Shown here: piece by piece, positions 27,606 through 35,782 of the stretch
Layout of the letters: every line of letters begins with the position of its first letter
Numbering within the stretch: the stretch's first letter is position 1
Source of the DNA: an uncultured Prevotellaceae bacterium
GTDB lineage: Bacteria; Bacteroidota; Bacteroidia; Bacteroidales; Bacteroidaceae
Direction of reading: 5' to 3'
NCBI GenBank assembly: GCA_900318815.1
Contig: ONMA01000021.1
Location: 1-64,000, forward strand
DNA: 64,000 nt
The notes under the pieces: model-generated
The model's database searches: none
The model's input: the letters and a program-made list of their open reading frames with translations, nothing else
Told to the model about the DNA's origin: nothing
Program-made: the position numbers and the translations under genes

Positions 27606-28523
27606 CTACCTTGAGCCAATATACAAGAACACCATTCCCAACAACACGAGGGCCAGGTCGATAGCCTTGGCCCTCAAGTTTTTCTCGTGGAAGAACAGGG
27701 CACCAAAGAGGAAGCTCACCACGACGCTGCCACGGCGAATCATCGACACGATACTGATCATGGCCGAGGGCAGCGACAGGGAATAGAAATACATGAAGTC
27801 GGCGGTGGAAAGGAAAAGGCTGACGCCGATGATGGCCCAGTCCCAATGGAAGGGAGTGGTCTGATTGTGCTTCGGCCACCAGAGCAGAAGCAGCATGATA
27901 CCCATGAGCACACATTGGTAGATGTTGTACCACGACTGCACCATCATACGGTCGAGTCCCACGCCTCCATCGCTGGCCGAAGCCATCAAATATTTGTCGT
28001 AGAGTCCGCTGATAGCCCCTAATGCCGCAGCCCCCACTATCATATAGATCCAATGGTCGTGCTTGAAGTCAATACCCTCCTTCTTGCCACTTCGGCTGAG
28101 CAGCAGGAACGAGGCCACCGCCAGCAGCACACCCATCCATTGCCAGCCATTAAGCCGCTCGCCAAATACCAATAGTGCGCCCACCAGCACCATCACGGGC
28201 CTCGTGGCATTGATGGGGCCTACGATGGTGAGCGGCAGGTGCTTCATGCCGAAGTAGCCCAGAATCCAGCTTGACAGCACGATGAGCGACTTCAGCACGA
28301 TGTACTTGTGCATCTCCCAGCCACCACTCCCCACATGGAAGATGGAATCGGCGGGCATATCGCCCGTCGCGCTCAGCACGATGAAGGGCAGGAAGATGAG
28401 CGACGAGAAAAGCGTGTTCAGGAACAGGATGGGAATAACGGCGTTGTCTTTGAGTGCCTTCTTCTTCAGGGAATCATAGATGCCCAGGAAGGCCGCCGAC
28501 ATAAAAGCTAATACTAACCACAT
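27606..28523 (-). CDS. DMT-superfamily (EamA) transporter
   Basis: 305 residues with about ten hydrophobic helices in two EamA halves. The conserved half-1 end reads IVGPINATRPVMVLVGALLV-FGERLNGWQWMG and the half-2 end SFLFGALFFHEKNLRAKAID-LALVLLGM. The family exports or imports small metabolites; no substrate can be assigned. It is convergent with the glycoside hydrolase upstream (7 bases apart). Confidence 0.85.
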   Translation of the reverse strand: MWLVLAFMSAAFLGIYDSLKKKALKDNAVIPILFLNTLFSSLIFLPFIVLSATGDMPADSIFHVGSGGWEMHKYIVLKSLIVLSSWILGYFGMKHLPLTIVGPINATRPVMVLVGALLVFGERLNGWQWMGVLLAVASFLLLSRSGKKEGIDFKHDHWIYMIVGAAALGAISGLYDKYLMASASDGGVGLDRMMVQSWYNIYQCVLMGIMLLLLWWPKHNQTTPFHWDWAIIGVSLFLSTADFMYFYSLSLPSAMISIVSMIRRGSVVVSFLFGALFFHEKNLRAKAIDLALVLLGMVFLYIGSR

Positions 28524-28705
28524 ATTCTTATGTTACTAAGTAATTGTTAAAAATTAATATGGGATAATTCGGAGGTGCGGGGGTACGGAGGTACGGGGGG
28601 ACGAGAATAGTTCGCACGTTCAATTTTCCGCAAAGAGACTATCCTCGAACCTCCGTACCCTCGTACCTTCGTACCTCCGAAATCCTACCATTTTTTTGCA
28701 TGTTA
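28524..28705. repeat. Intergenic long imperfect palindrome of GGAGGTACGGG units
   Basis: The left arm (about 28569-28601) is three copies of an 11-mer like GGAGGTACGGG; the right arm (about 28643-28682) holds the complementary copies (CCTCCGTACCCTCGTACC). The two can form a stem of more than 25 bp. It lies between truA and the transporter gene, both on the minus strand. Confidence 0.7.
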
Positions 28706-29434
28706 CTAATACTGAATATCTTCCAGAAAGAGGGCATTGGCCGGCATGGACTCGCCTGCATCGCTGCGCTGTCTCCCCTCGACCACCCGACGGAAGCCGT
28801 CAATAGAGAGCCGTCCGCGACCCACCTCAATCAGCGTGCCCACCACGGCCCTGACCATGTTGCGCAGGAAGCGGTTGGCGGTGATTTCAAAGTACCACGC
28901 CGACGGGGCAGTCTGTATCCACTCGGCACGGGTCACGTGGCAGAGCGTGGTCTTCACGTCGGCATGCGCCTTGCAGAAAGCCCCGAAGTCTTCGTAGGAA
29001 AGCAGCAGGCGTGCCGCCTCGTTCATCTTGTCGAAGTCGAGCGGATAGTGCAACTCGCAGGAATAATGGCGCAGGAAAGGATCCTTGCACGTATGCAGAT
29101 AATAACGATACGTGCGCGACGTGGCTGAGAAACGGGCATGGAGCGCATCGCTCACCCGCTCCACCCGCTGAATGCTGATGTCGCGCGGCAACAGCTTGTT
29201 CAGTTTATAGGCAAGTTGCTGGCCGTCGACTTCGGTGTCCGTGTCGAAATGGGCCACCATCATCCGTGCATGCACACCGGCATCGGTGCGCCCGGCACCC
29301 GTGGTGTGTACCTCTGTACGCAACAGCAACGTCAAGCCCCGGTCCAGTTCGCCCTGCACCGAAATGCCGTTGGGCTGCACCTGCCAGCCATGAAATCGTG
29401 TCCCGTCGTAGCTTAAAGTGATAAAATATCTCAT
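28706..29434 (-). CDS. truA: tRNA pseudouridine(38-40) synthase TruA
   Basis: 242 residues from the ATG at 29434 (MRYFITLSYDGTRFHGWQVQ). The frame is open far upstream, but that stretch overlaps the divergent flavodoxin-like gene and is not truA. The catalytic aspartate is in GAGRTDAGVHARMMVAHF. Other family blocks: ATSRTYRYYLHT and ANRFLRNMVRAVVGTLIEVG. It makes pseudouridine at positions 38-40 of the tRNA anticodon stem. The promoter -7 box is about 10 bases upstream of the ATG, so its leader is almost absent. Confidence 0.95.
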   Translation of the reverse strand: MRYFITLSYDGTRFHGWQVQPNGISVQGELDRGLTLLLRTEVHTTGAGRTDAGVHARMMVAHFDTDTEVDGQQLAYKLNKLLPRDISIQRVERVSDALHARFSATSRTYRYYLHTCKDPFLRHYSCELHYPLDFDKMNEAARLLLSYEDFGAFCKAHADVKTTLCHVTRAEWIQTAPSAWYFEITANRFLRNMVRAVVGTLIEVGRGRLSIDGFRRVVEGRQRSDAGESMPANALFLEDIQY

Positions 29435-29443
29435 AATTGCGTG

Positions 29444-29451
29444 CAAAGGTA
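29444..29451 (-). promoter_or_regulatory. truA -7 box
   Basis: TACCTTTG on the minus strand, 9 bases before the truA ATG; divergent from the promoter at 29465. Confidence 0.65.
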
Positions 29452-29464
29452 CGAAAATATTTCG

Positions 29465-29472
29465 TAACTTTG
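29465..29472 (+). promoter_or_regulatory. -7 box of the flavodoxin/ferredoxin gene (leaderless)
   Basis: TAACTTTG ends five bases before the ATG at 29477, so transcription would start at or next to the start codon. Confidence 0.7.
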
Positions 29473-29476
29473 CACC

Positions 29477-30262
29477 ATGATTTTCTATTTTTCTGGAACA
29501 GGCAACACCAAATGGGCCGCTGAGACGCTGGCCCGACAGACAGGCGAACGAATGCTTTTCATTCCCGAGGAACTGAAAGGCAAGTGCGAATATGAACTGG
29601 AAGAGGGCGAGCGCATCGGCTTCTGCTTCCCCGTACACGGCTGGCAACCGCCGCACATCGTGCACGAGTTCATCCACCAGCTTCGCTTCATCAATCCCCC
29701 ATCGCCCACCGCTCCGCACTACGTCTACGCCCTCTGTACCTGCGGCGACAGCATCGGCCGCACCATAGAGATGCTGCAACAGGAGCTGGACGTCAAGGGA
29801 CTGACGATTGCCAGCGCCTTCTCGCTCGTCATGCCCGAGAGCTATGTATGCCTGCCCTTCATGTACACCGACACCCCCGAGCGCGAAAAACAGAAAATTG
29901 CCCAAGCCACCAAGGAGCTTGAGCAATATGCGAAAATGATTGTCGATAGGGTTTCTGGCGAGACGCATACCCATCCGGGACTGACCCCGTGGACATTCAG
30001 CCACGTCATCGGTGCCTACTTCAACGCCCGGATGATTACCGACCGCAAGTTCACCGTGGATCCCGACTTGTGCATCCATTGCGGCAAGTGCGAACAGGTG
30101 TGCCCCACGGGCGACATTCAGTTCTACGGCAACCTGCCTACGTGGCAGGGCGACGGTTCCTGCACCTGCTGCCTGTCCTGCTACCACCATTGTCCGAAGC
30201 ACGCCATCAACTACGGCAGCATCACCCGTCGCCGAGGCCAGTACTACTTCGGTCACTCGTAG
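29477..30262 (+). CDS. EFR1-type flavodoxin/ferredoxin protein
   Basis: 261 residues. N-terminal flavodoxin-like fold with FMN loop FYFSGTGNTKWAAETLA (residues 4-20) and CFPVHGWQPPHIV. C-terminal two-cluster ferredoxin: CIHCGKCEQVCPTG (cluster 1) and CTCCLSCYHHCPKHAI (cluster 2). An electron carrier of the EFR1 family; partner unknown. Its last 10 bases overlap the convergent permease gene. Promoter architecture indicates a leaderless message. Confidence 0.92.
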   Translation: MIFYFSGTGNTKWAAETLARQTGERMLFIPEELKGKCEYELEEGERIGFCFPVHGWQPPHIVHEFIHQLRFINPPSPTAPHYVYALCTCGDSIGRTIEMLQQELDVKGLTIASAFSLVMPESYVCLPFMYTDTPEREKQKIAQATKELEQYAKMIVDRVSGETHTHPGLTPWTFSHVIGAYFNARMITDRKFTVDPDLCIHCGKCEQVCPTGDIQFYGNLPTWQGDGSCTCCLSCYHHCPKHAINYGSITRRRGQYYFGHS

Positions 30263-31500
30263 CGCATGCTGCGGGCCGGATGGATGTGCGAGACTAAGTA
30301 GCTCGGGCCGATGAGTACGAAGATGCTGATGAGCAGCGTGGCCACGTTGAGCAGGAGGATGAGCGGCAGGCTGAGTTCCATGGGTGCCTCGCTGACGTAG
30401 TAGCTCTGGGCATCGAGGGTGACAAATCCCGTCTGCTGCTGCAAGACCACGATGCCCACACCTATGAGATTGCCCCATAAGAGTCCCTGCCCGATGATGA
30501 AGGCAGCAAACCAAAGGAAGGTGTGGCGTATGGTCTTGTTGCGTGCCCCCAATGCCTTGAGTATGCCTATCATCTGCGTGCGCTCCAGGATAATAATCAG
30601 GAGTCCGCTCACCATCGTGAATCCCGCCACGGCCACCATCAGGGCCAGGATAATCCATACATTGATGTCGAGCAGTTCCAGCCAGGAAAACACATGGGGG
30701 TAGAGTTCCTCGATGTTCATCGAAGTGAAATAGTTGTTGTAGCAGTCGCGCGTGCGGTTGACCGTCTCGCCCACCCGGTCGCTCACCTGCTGCAGGCGGT
30801 CGAAGTCATCGACCAGCAGTCCTGCCCCCGAACATTGGCCGGGGAACCATCCATTCAGCTTATTGGTAACAAAGAGGTCAGTCAGGCAGATGATGTCGTC
30901 GAACCGCTTCATATTGGTCTCGTAGATGCCGCTCACCGTGAACCGACGGGCCCGTACGTCGTCGTTGCCAATGAAATAGGCAAACACGCGGTCGCCTGCC
31001 TGCAGCTTCAGCTTGTCGGCCATGGTCTTCGAGATGACCAGCGGATACTGAGTGGCCGAATCGGAGAACTGCGGCAGCTCGCCCGCAACCAGATGCTGCG
31101 AGAGGAACGACCCGTCGAACTCCGGCCCCACGCCCTTCAAGGCCACCCCGAGGAAATCGTCATCGGTCTTCAGGATGCCCTGCGTCATGGAGAAACGCTC
31201 CACATGGCGCACGCCCTCAACCGCCGCAAGGGCCTGCATCATCGAGTCATTAATACAAATGGGATAGGTGGTTGCCGACTGGGCCGACAACACGTTCTGC
31301 ACCTGGATATGGTTGCCGAAGCCCACCACCTTGTCGCGAATGGTGTGCTTAAAGCCCAGCACCACCGCCACGGTGACAATCATCACCGCCAAGCCGATGG
31401 CAACGCCCAGCATGGCAATACGGATGGCAGGCCGGCTCACCGCCTGCTGGCCGTCCTGGCGTCCGTAGATACGCTTGGCAAGAAATAGTGGCAGGTTCAT
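30253..31500 (-). CDS. FtsX/LolC-E-type ABC transporter permease
   Basis: 415 residues. One N-terminal membrane helix (RIAMLGVAIGLAVMIVTVAV), a periplasmic MacB_PCD-type domain (about 50-270), then three helices (WIILALMVAVAGFTMVSGLL; FLWFAAFIIGQGLLWGNLIG; LPLILLLNVATLLISIFVLI). IIILERTQMIGILKALGARN is the cytoplasmic coupling loop of lipoprotein-releasing permeases. No ATPase gene is adjacent. It overlaps the upstream aminotransferase gene by four bases (ATGA) and is therefore cotranslated with it, an odd pairing. Confidence 0.88.
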   Translation of the reverse strand: MNLPLFLAKRIYGRQDGQQAVSRPAIRIAMLGVAIGLAVMIVTVAVVLGFKHTIRDKVVGFGNHIQVQNVLSAQSATTYPICINDSMMQALAAVEGVRHVERFSMTQGILKTDDDFLGVALKGVGPEFDGSFLSQHLVAGELPQFSDSATQYPLVISKTMADKLKLQAGDRVFAYFIGNDDVRARRFTVSGIYETNMKRFDDIICLTDLFVTNKLNGWFPGQCSGAGLLVDDFDRLQQVSDRVGETVNRTRDCYNNYFTSMNIEELYPHVFSWLELLDINVWIILALMVAVAGFTMVSGLLIIILERTQMIGILKALGARNKTIRHTFLWFAAFIIGQGLLWGNLIGVGIVVLQQQTGFVTLDAQSYYVSEAPMELSLPLILLLNVATLLISIFVLIGPSYLVSHIHPARSMRYE

Positions 31501-32696
31501 TCCGTTCTCCCTGGATAGGCCTCAAGGGCACGCCGCAACACGTCGATGGCACGTATAAGGTCTTCCTTCTTCAGCACGTAGGCTATGCGCACCTGGTCGC
31601 GTCCGGCTCCCGGCGTGGTGTAGAAGCCGGCGGCAGGAGCCATCATCACCGTCTGGCCCTCATACTCAAACTCACTCAGACACCAGCGGCAGAACTTCTC
31701 GGCATCGTCCACAGGAAGTTTCGCCACCGTGTAGAAGGCTCCCATAGGGATGGGCGAATAGACGCCGGGGATGCGGTTAAGCCCGTCGATGAGGCACTTA
31801 CGGCGCTCCACATACTCATCGTAGACGTCGCGCATGTATTCCTCGGGCGTGTCGAGCGAAGCCTCGGCCACAATCTGGCCAATCAAGGGCGGCGACAGGC
31901 GTGCCTGACAGAACTTCATCACGGCGGCCCGCACGTCCTTGTTCTTCGTGATAAGGGCACCCACGCGGATGCCACACTCGGAGTAGCGCTTCGACACGGA
32001 GTCAATCAGGATGACATTCTGCTCAATACCTTCCAAATGGCAGGCTGAGATATAGGGCGAACCCGTGTAGATATATTCGCGATAGACCTCGTCGCTGAAC
32101 AGGTAGAGGTCGTACTTCTTCACCAGGTCGCGAATCTGGTTCATTTCGCGGCGGGTATAGAGATAGCCCGTCGGGTTGTTTGGGTTGCAAATCATAATGG
32201 CGCGGGTGCGCTCATTAATCAGTTCCTCAAACTTCTCGACCTTGGGCAGCGAGAAGCCCTCCTCAATGGTAGTGGCAATCGTGCGAATCTTGGCACCGGC
32301 CGATATGGCAAAGGCCATGTAGTTGGCATAGGCCGGCTCGGGCACGATAATCTCGTCGCCCGGATTCAGACAGCTCAGGAAAGCGAAAAGCACCGCCTCG
32401 CTGCCACCGCTGGTAATGATGATGTCGTCGGCGGTGACGTGTATGTTGTATTTCTCGTAATAGCCCACTAACTTCTCGCGATAGCTCTGATAGCCCTGCG
32501 ACGGTGAATACTCTAAGATGTTGCGGTCGATAAACTTCAGCGCATCGAGAGCCACCTGCGGCGTAGGCAGGTCGGGCTGTCCGATGTTCAGGTGATAGAC
32601 CTTTATACCCCGCTTCTTGGCAGCATTGGCCAGCGGGGCGAGCTTCCTGATGGGCGACTCGGGCATCTCCAGCCCTCGTACAGATATTTCCGGCAT
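31497..32696 (-). CDS. Class I/II PLP-dependent aminotransferase (aspartate aminotransferase-like)
   Basis: 399 residues. Substrate/PLP motifs: HLNIGQPDLPTP, ITSGGSEAVLFAF, AIMICNPNNPTGYLYTR, and LFSDEVYREYIY. The lysine segment is VILIDSVSKRYSECGIRVGA (Lys in SVSKRYS). Most like aspartate/aromatic aminotransferases of the Bacteroidetes; the amino-acid substrate is uncertain. First gene of a two-gene unit with the FtsX-like permease. Confidence 0.92.
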   Translation of the reverse strand: MPEISVRGLEMPESPIRKLAPLANAAKKRGIKVYHLNIGQPDLPTPQVALDALKFIDRNILEYSPSQGYQSYREKLVGYYEKYNIHVTADDIIITSGGSEAVLFAFLSCLNPGDEIIVPEPAYANYMAFAISAGAKIRTIATTIEEGFSLPKVEKFEELINERTRAIMICNPNNPTGYLYTRREMNQIRDLVKKYDLYLFSDEVYREYIYTGSPYISACHLEGIEQNVILIDSVSKRYSECGIRVGALITKNKDVRAAVMKFCQARLSPPLIGQIVAEASLDTPEEYMRDVYDEYVERRKCLIDGLNRIPGVYSPIPMGAFYTVAKLPVDDAEKFCRWCLSEFEYEGQTVMMAPAAGFYTTPGAGRDQVRIAYVLKKEDLIRAIDVLRRALEAYPGRTE

Positions 32697-32737
32697 TGTT
32701 TCTTTCTCTTATATACAATAATCACAAGTTCGGTGCA

Positions 32738-32745
32738 AAGGTACA
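32738..32745 (-). promoter_or_regulatory. Aminotransferase -7 box
   Basis: TACCTTTG on the minus strand, 41 bases upstream of the ATG. Confidence 0.6.
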
Positions 32746-32806
32746 CAGAATTACAGAGAATCGCCAAGTTAAAAAGTTAAAAAGTCAAAATATGCCGTTT
32801 AATCAC

Positions 32807-32837
32807 TTTGCCACGTCAGCATTATTTCTTAATTTTG
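32807..32837 (+). promoter_or_regulatory. araA promoter
   Basis: TTTG at 32807-32810, 19 bases, TAATTTTG at 32830-32837. The leader of about 100 bases contains the family 3 palindrome directly before the ATG. Confidence 0.75.
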
Positions 32838-32904
32838 CATTCTGAATCTACGCAGAACTATCTTTTCTCTATTAATAACTAAAGACCCAAGCCCTGAAAC
32901 GGTC

Positions 32905-32936
32905 CTCCCCCTCGGGGGAGTTAGAGGGGGGCCAAT
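32905..32936. repeat. C/G-rich palindromic element (family 3), araA leader copy
   Basis: TCCCCCTCGGGGGA is a perfect 14-base palindrome followed by GTTAGAGGGGGGCC, ending only a few bases before the araA ATG. It would occupy the ribosome-binding region. Confidence 0.75.
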
Positions 32937-32940
32937 AATT

Positions 32941-34473
32941 ATGTTTAAAAACTATGAGATTTGGTGGGTAACTGGCGCACAGCTCCTGTATGGAGGCGAT
33001 GCCGTGGTTGCAGTTGACGGACACTCTAAGGAGATGGTCGATGGTCTGAACGCTACGGGCATTATCCCCATCAAGGTGGTTTACAAGGGCACGGCCAACA
33101 GCTCGAAAGAGGTGGAGGACGTGATGAAGGCTGCCAACAACGAGGACAAGTGCGTGGGCATCATCACCTGGATGCACACCTTCTCGCCCGCCAAGATGTG
33201 GATCAAGGGTCTGCAGGCTCTGCAGAAGCCCCTGCTGCACTTCCACACGCAGTATAACGCCGAGATTCCCTGGGAGACGATGGACATGGACTTCATGAAC
33301 CTGAACCAGAGTGCCCACGGCGACATCGAGTTCGGACACATCTGCACCCGCATGCGCGTTCCCCGCAAGGTGGTTTGCGGCTACTGGAAGGACGAGGCTG
33401 CCCAGAAGCAGATTGCCGTATGGGCCCGCGTGGCCGCCGGCGTGGCCGACGCTCACAACGTGCGCTGCCTGATGTTCGGCATGAACATGAACAACGTGGC
33501 CGTGACCGACGGCGACCGCGTGGAGTTCGAGCAGCGCTTGGGCTACCACGTGGACTACTATCCCGTGAGCTCGCTGATGGAGTACTTCAAGAAGGTGACC
33601 GAGGCCGAGGCCGACGCACTCGTCGAGGAATACAAGAAGCTCTACACCATCAAGATTGACGAGAGCGGCGAGGAGGTCTACTGGGAGAAGGTGAAGAACG
33701 CCGCCAAGGCCGAGATTGCCCTGCGCCGCGTGCTGAAGGACGAGGGTGCTACCGCCTTTACCACCAACTTCGACGACCTGGGCGATGCCGACATCGACGA
33801 TCCCAACTTCGTGGGCTTCGACCAGATTCCCGGTCTGGCCTCGCAGCGCCTCATGGAAGAGGGTATCGGCTTCGGTGCCGAGGGCGACTGGAAGACGGCC
33901 TGCCTCTATCGCTCACTCTGGGTCATCCAGCAGGGTATGCCTACCGGATGCTCGTTCTTAGAGGACTACACGCTCAACTTCGCCGGCGACCGCAGCTCTT
34001 GCCTGCAGAGCCACATGCTCGAGGTGTGCCCGCTCATCGCCGTCGACAAACCCAAGCTGGAGGTTCACTTCCTCGGCATCGGCATCCGCAAGCAGCAGAC
34101 TGCCCGCCTCGTGTTCACCTCGAAGGTAGGCCGCGGCATCAAGGCTACCATTGTTGACCTTGGCAACCGCTTCCGCCTCATCTCTCAGGAAGTGGAGTGC
34201 ATCGAGCCGAAGCCCATGCCCAACCTGCCCGTGGCCAGCGCCCTCTGGGTGCCGCAGCCCACGTTTGAGATTGGTGCCGGCGCATGGATTCTCGCTGGCG
34301 GTACGCACCACTCGGCATTCTCCTACGACATCACCGAGGAGTACTGGGAGGACTTCGCCGAGATGACTGGCATCGAGTATGTGCGCATCAACAAGGACAC
34401 CACCACCGCCAACTTCAAGCAGCAGCTGAAGAACAACGAGATTTACTACATGCTGAGCAAGGCGCTAAAGTAA
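32941..34473 (+). CDS. araA: L-arabinose isomerase
   Basis: 510 residues, typical length. Start EIWWVTGAQLLYGGDAVVAV, then GIITWMHTFSPAKMWIKGLQ, HFHTQYNAEIPW, ending in the family's GTHHSAFSYDITEEYWEDFA (metal/substrate His). It converts L-arabinose to L-ribulose. A kinase of AraB type lies 7 kb away at 41496. The coding region is G/C-rich with strong codon bias. Confidence 0.95.
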   Translation: MFKNYEIWWVTGAQLLYGGDAVVAVDGHSKEMVDGLNATGIIPIKVVYKGTANSSKEVEDVMKAANNEDKCVGIITWMHTFSPAKMWIKGLQALQKPLLHFHTQYNAEIPWETMDMDFMNLNQSAHGDIEFGHICTRMRVPRKVVCGYWKDEAAQKQIAVWARVAAGVADAHNVRCLMFGMNMNNVAVTDGDRVEFEQRLGYHVDYYPVSSLMEYFKKVTEAEADALVEEYKKLYTIKIDESGEEVYWEKVKNAAKAEIALRRVLKDEGATAFTTNFDDLGDADIDDPNFVGFDQIPGLASQRLMEEGIGFGAEGDWKTACLYRSLWVIQQGMPTGCSFLEDYTLNFAGDRSSCLQSHMLEVCPLIAVDKPKLEVHFLGIGIRKQQTARLVFTSKVGRGIKATIVDLGNRFRLISQEVECIEPKPMPNLPVASALWVPQPTFEIGAGAWILAGGTHHSAFSYDITEEYWEDFAEMTGIEYVRINKDTTTANFKQQLKNNEIYYMLSKALK

Positions 34474-34514
34474 ACACCAATGCTCGTGTTTTTTTTCTTA
34501 AACACGAATTACCA

Positions 34515-34569
34515 CGCGCTCGACCTCTGGTCGCTTGCTACCGCGCTCGGCCGAAGGACGCTTGCTACC
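34515..34569. repeat. Two tandem copies of a CGCTCG...CGCTTGC repeat
   Basis: CGCTCGACCTCTGGTCGCTT (34517) and CGCTCGGCCGAAGGACGCTT (34544), each followed by GCTACC, lie in tandem downstream of araA. Near-identical copies are at 17956 (inside the family 3 element) and 55376. Confidence 0.65.
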
Positions 34570-34610
34570 GAAGGGACGCAAGAAGGGACGCAAGAATTAT
34601 CATTATTATA

Positions 34611-34636
34611 AAAGAGGCGGAACCGCAAAGGTTTCG
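34611..34636 (+). terminator. Terminator after araA
   Basis: AAAGAGGCGGAACC pairs with GGTTTCGCCTCTTT and is followed by a T run. Confidence 0.85.
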
Positions 34637-34655
34637 CCTCTTTTTTCTTCATATT

Positions 34656-34687
34656 GTTGGTAGTCTGAGAAAAAGTTTGTAACTTTG
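34656..34687 (+). promoter_or_regulatory. Promoter of the ART-type toxin-antitoxin module
   Basis: GTTG at 34656-34659, 20 bases, TAACTTTG at 34680-34687. The block from ATTGTTGGTAGTCTGAGAAA to GTTTGTA is repeated almost exactly at about 36351-36381 in front of the PIN module. Confidence 0.7.
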
Positions 34688-34708
34688 TAGCGTTAAAACG
34701 TTATTACC

Positions 34709-34936
34709 ATGTCGAAAGAGCAGTCAAACATCATCGAATATCTGGTGTGCGTCATTGGCGCATTCGCTAAGCAGTTTTCGCTGACCAATGCTAAGGCATA
34801 CCAGTACCTACGCCAGTACAAGGGGATAGAATTCTTGACCAAGCACTATGGCGTGGAGCACACACAGTCCATTGAGGATGCCGTGGAGGACATCACCGTC
34901 ATCTGTAACCGCCACGGAGGGGCACTGGCACTATGA
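34709..34936 (+). CDS. DUF3791 protein, probable antitoxin or partner
   Basis: 75 residues: IIEYLVCVIGAFAKQFSLTN, KAYQYLRQYKGIEFLTKHYG, ending IEDAVEDITVICNRHGGAL. This is the full pattern of the DUF3791 family. It overlaps the DUF3990 gene by ATGA. DUF3791 genes accompany DUF3990 genes in Bacteroidetes and Firmicutes in a toxin-antitoxin-like layout; the antitoxin role is inferred from position. Confidence 0.8.
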   Translation: MSKEQSNIIEYLVCVIGAFAKQFSLTNAKAYQYLRQYKGIEFLTKHYGVEHTQSIEDAVEDITVICNRHGGALAL

Positions 34937-35421
34937 AACTCTACCACGGCTCGAACATGAGCATCAATGAGATTGACCTGAAGTGTGGACGACGCGGCAA
35001 AGACTTCGGCCAAGGTTTCTACCTAAGTGCCGACCGCAGCCAAGCGCAGATGATGGCCGAGCGGACGGTAGACCGCGAAGAATCAGGCGAAGCCACGGTG
35101 ACCACCTACCTGTTTGATGACAGCATTCTTTTCCATCCCTCAGACCTGAAGGTAAAGGTTTTCGAGGGCTACAGCAAAGAATGGGCAGAGTTCATCATGA
35201 TGAACCGCCGCAACCGAACACTCACACCAGCCCACGACTACGACATCGTCTATGGTCCGATAGCCGACGACAAGGTAGGACTGCAAATCAGCCGCTACCA
35301 GTTGCAGTACATCGCCATGGACGAGCTTATTCGCCAGCTATCATTCATCCGACCCACATTCCAGTATTTTTTCGGAACTGAGCGGGCCATCCGTTTACTC
35401 CACAAAATTGAGAACAAATGA
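34933..35421 (+). CDS. DUF3990 protein with ADP-ribosyltransferase-like fold, probable toxin
   Basis: 162 residues. KLYHGSNMSINEIDLKCGRR (His-containing first motif), GKDFGQGFYLSADRSQAQMM (Tyr motif), then HDYDIVYGPIADDKVGLQI fit DUF3990, which is placed among ART-fold proteins. By family it may transfer ADP-ribose from NAD+. It is the middle gene of a three-gene unit with ATGA overlaps on both sides, which implies tight co-translation. The third catalytic residue is not certain by eye. Confidence 0.8.
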   Translation: MKLYHGSNMSINEIDLKCGRRGKDFGQGFYLSADRSQAQMMAERTVDREESGEATVTTYLFDDSILFHPSDLKVKVFEGYSKEWAEFIMMNRRNRTLTPAHDYDIVYGPIADDKVGLQISRYQLQYIAMDELIRQLSFIRPTFQYFFGTERAIRLLHKIENK

Positions 35422-35642
35422 ATACAAGGGAAGAACAAGATCGTCAGTTCCTAATAGAGTGTCTGACAAACGAATTAGTTACTATGCTTATGGATGAACG
35501 CGGCCTCACGATGGAGCAGGCCATGGATGCCGTTTATGGCTCGCATACATACGAAAAGGTGGAGCGCCCAAGCACCGGGCTTTATTATCAAAGCCCAGTC
35601 TATGTCATGGATATGCTGTACGACGAGCTAAACGTAGCATAG
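35418..35642 (+). CDS. Small protein of the DUF3990 operon, function unknown
   Basis: 74 residues, acidic, helical, starting EEQDRQFLIECLTNELVTML and MEQAMDAVYGSHTYEKV. It overlaps DUF3990 by four bases, so it is part of the module. Similar small proteins follow DUF3990 in related genomes; whether it helps neutralise the toxin is unknown. Confidence 0.7.
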   Translation: MNTREEQDRQFLIECLTNELVTMLMDERGLTMEQAMDAVYGSHTYEKVERPSTGLYYQSPVYVMDMLYDELNVA

Positions 35643-35782
35643 TTGAGTATTGAGGTCAATACTCCATGTTTCCAGTCCGATTGGCCGAGTACTGAGGTCA
35701 GAAATGATAAAAAAACAACTTCTTGCCTTCTTGTCCTGGCAAAGACAATGCCTATGCATTCTATTTTAAAATTTTATTTTTA

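Noticed and set aside
29435..30658. Upstream extension of the truA frame to 650 codons
   Set aside because: The added part overlaps the EFR1-type gene and the permease gene; the standard TruA N-terminus starts at 29434.
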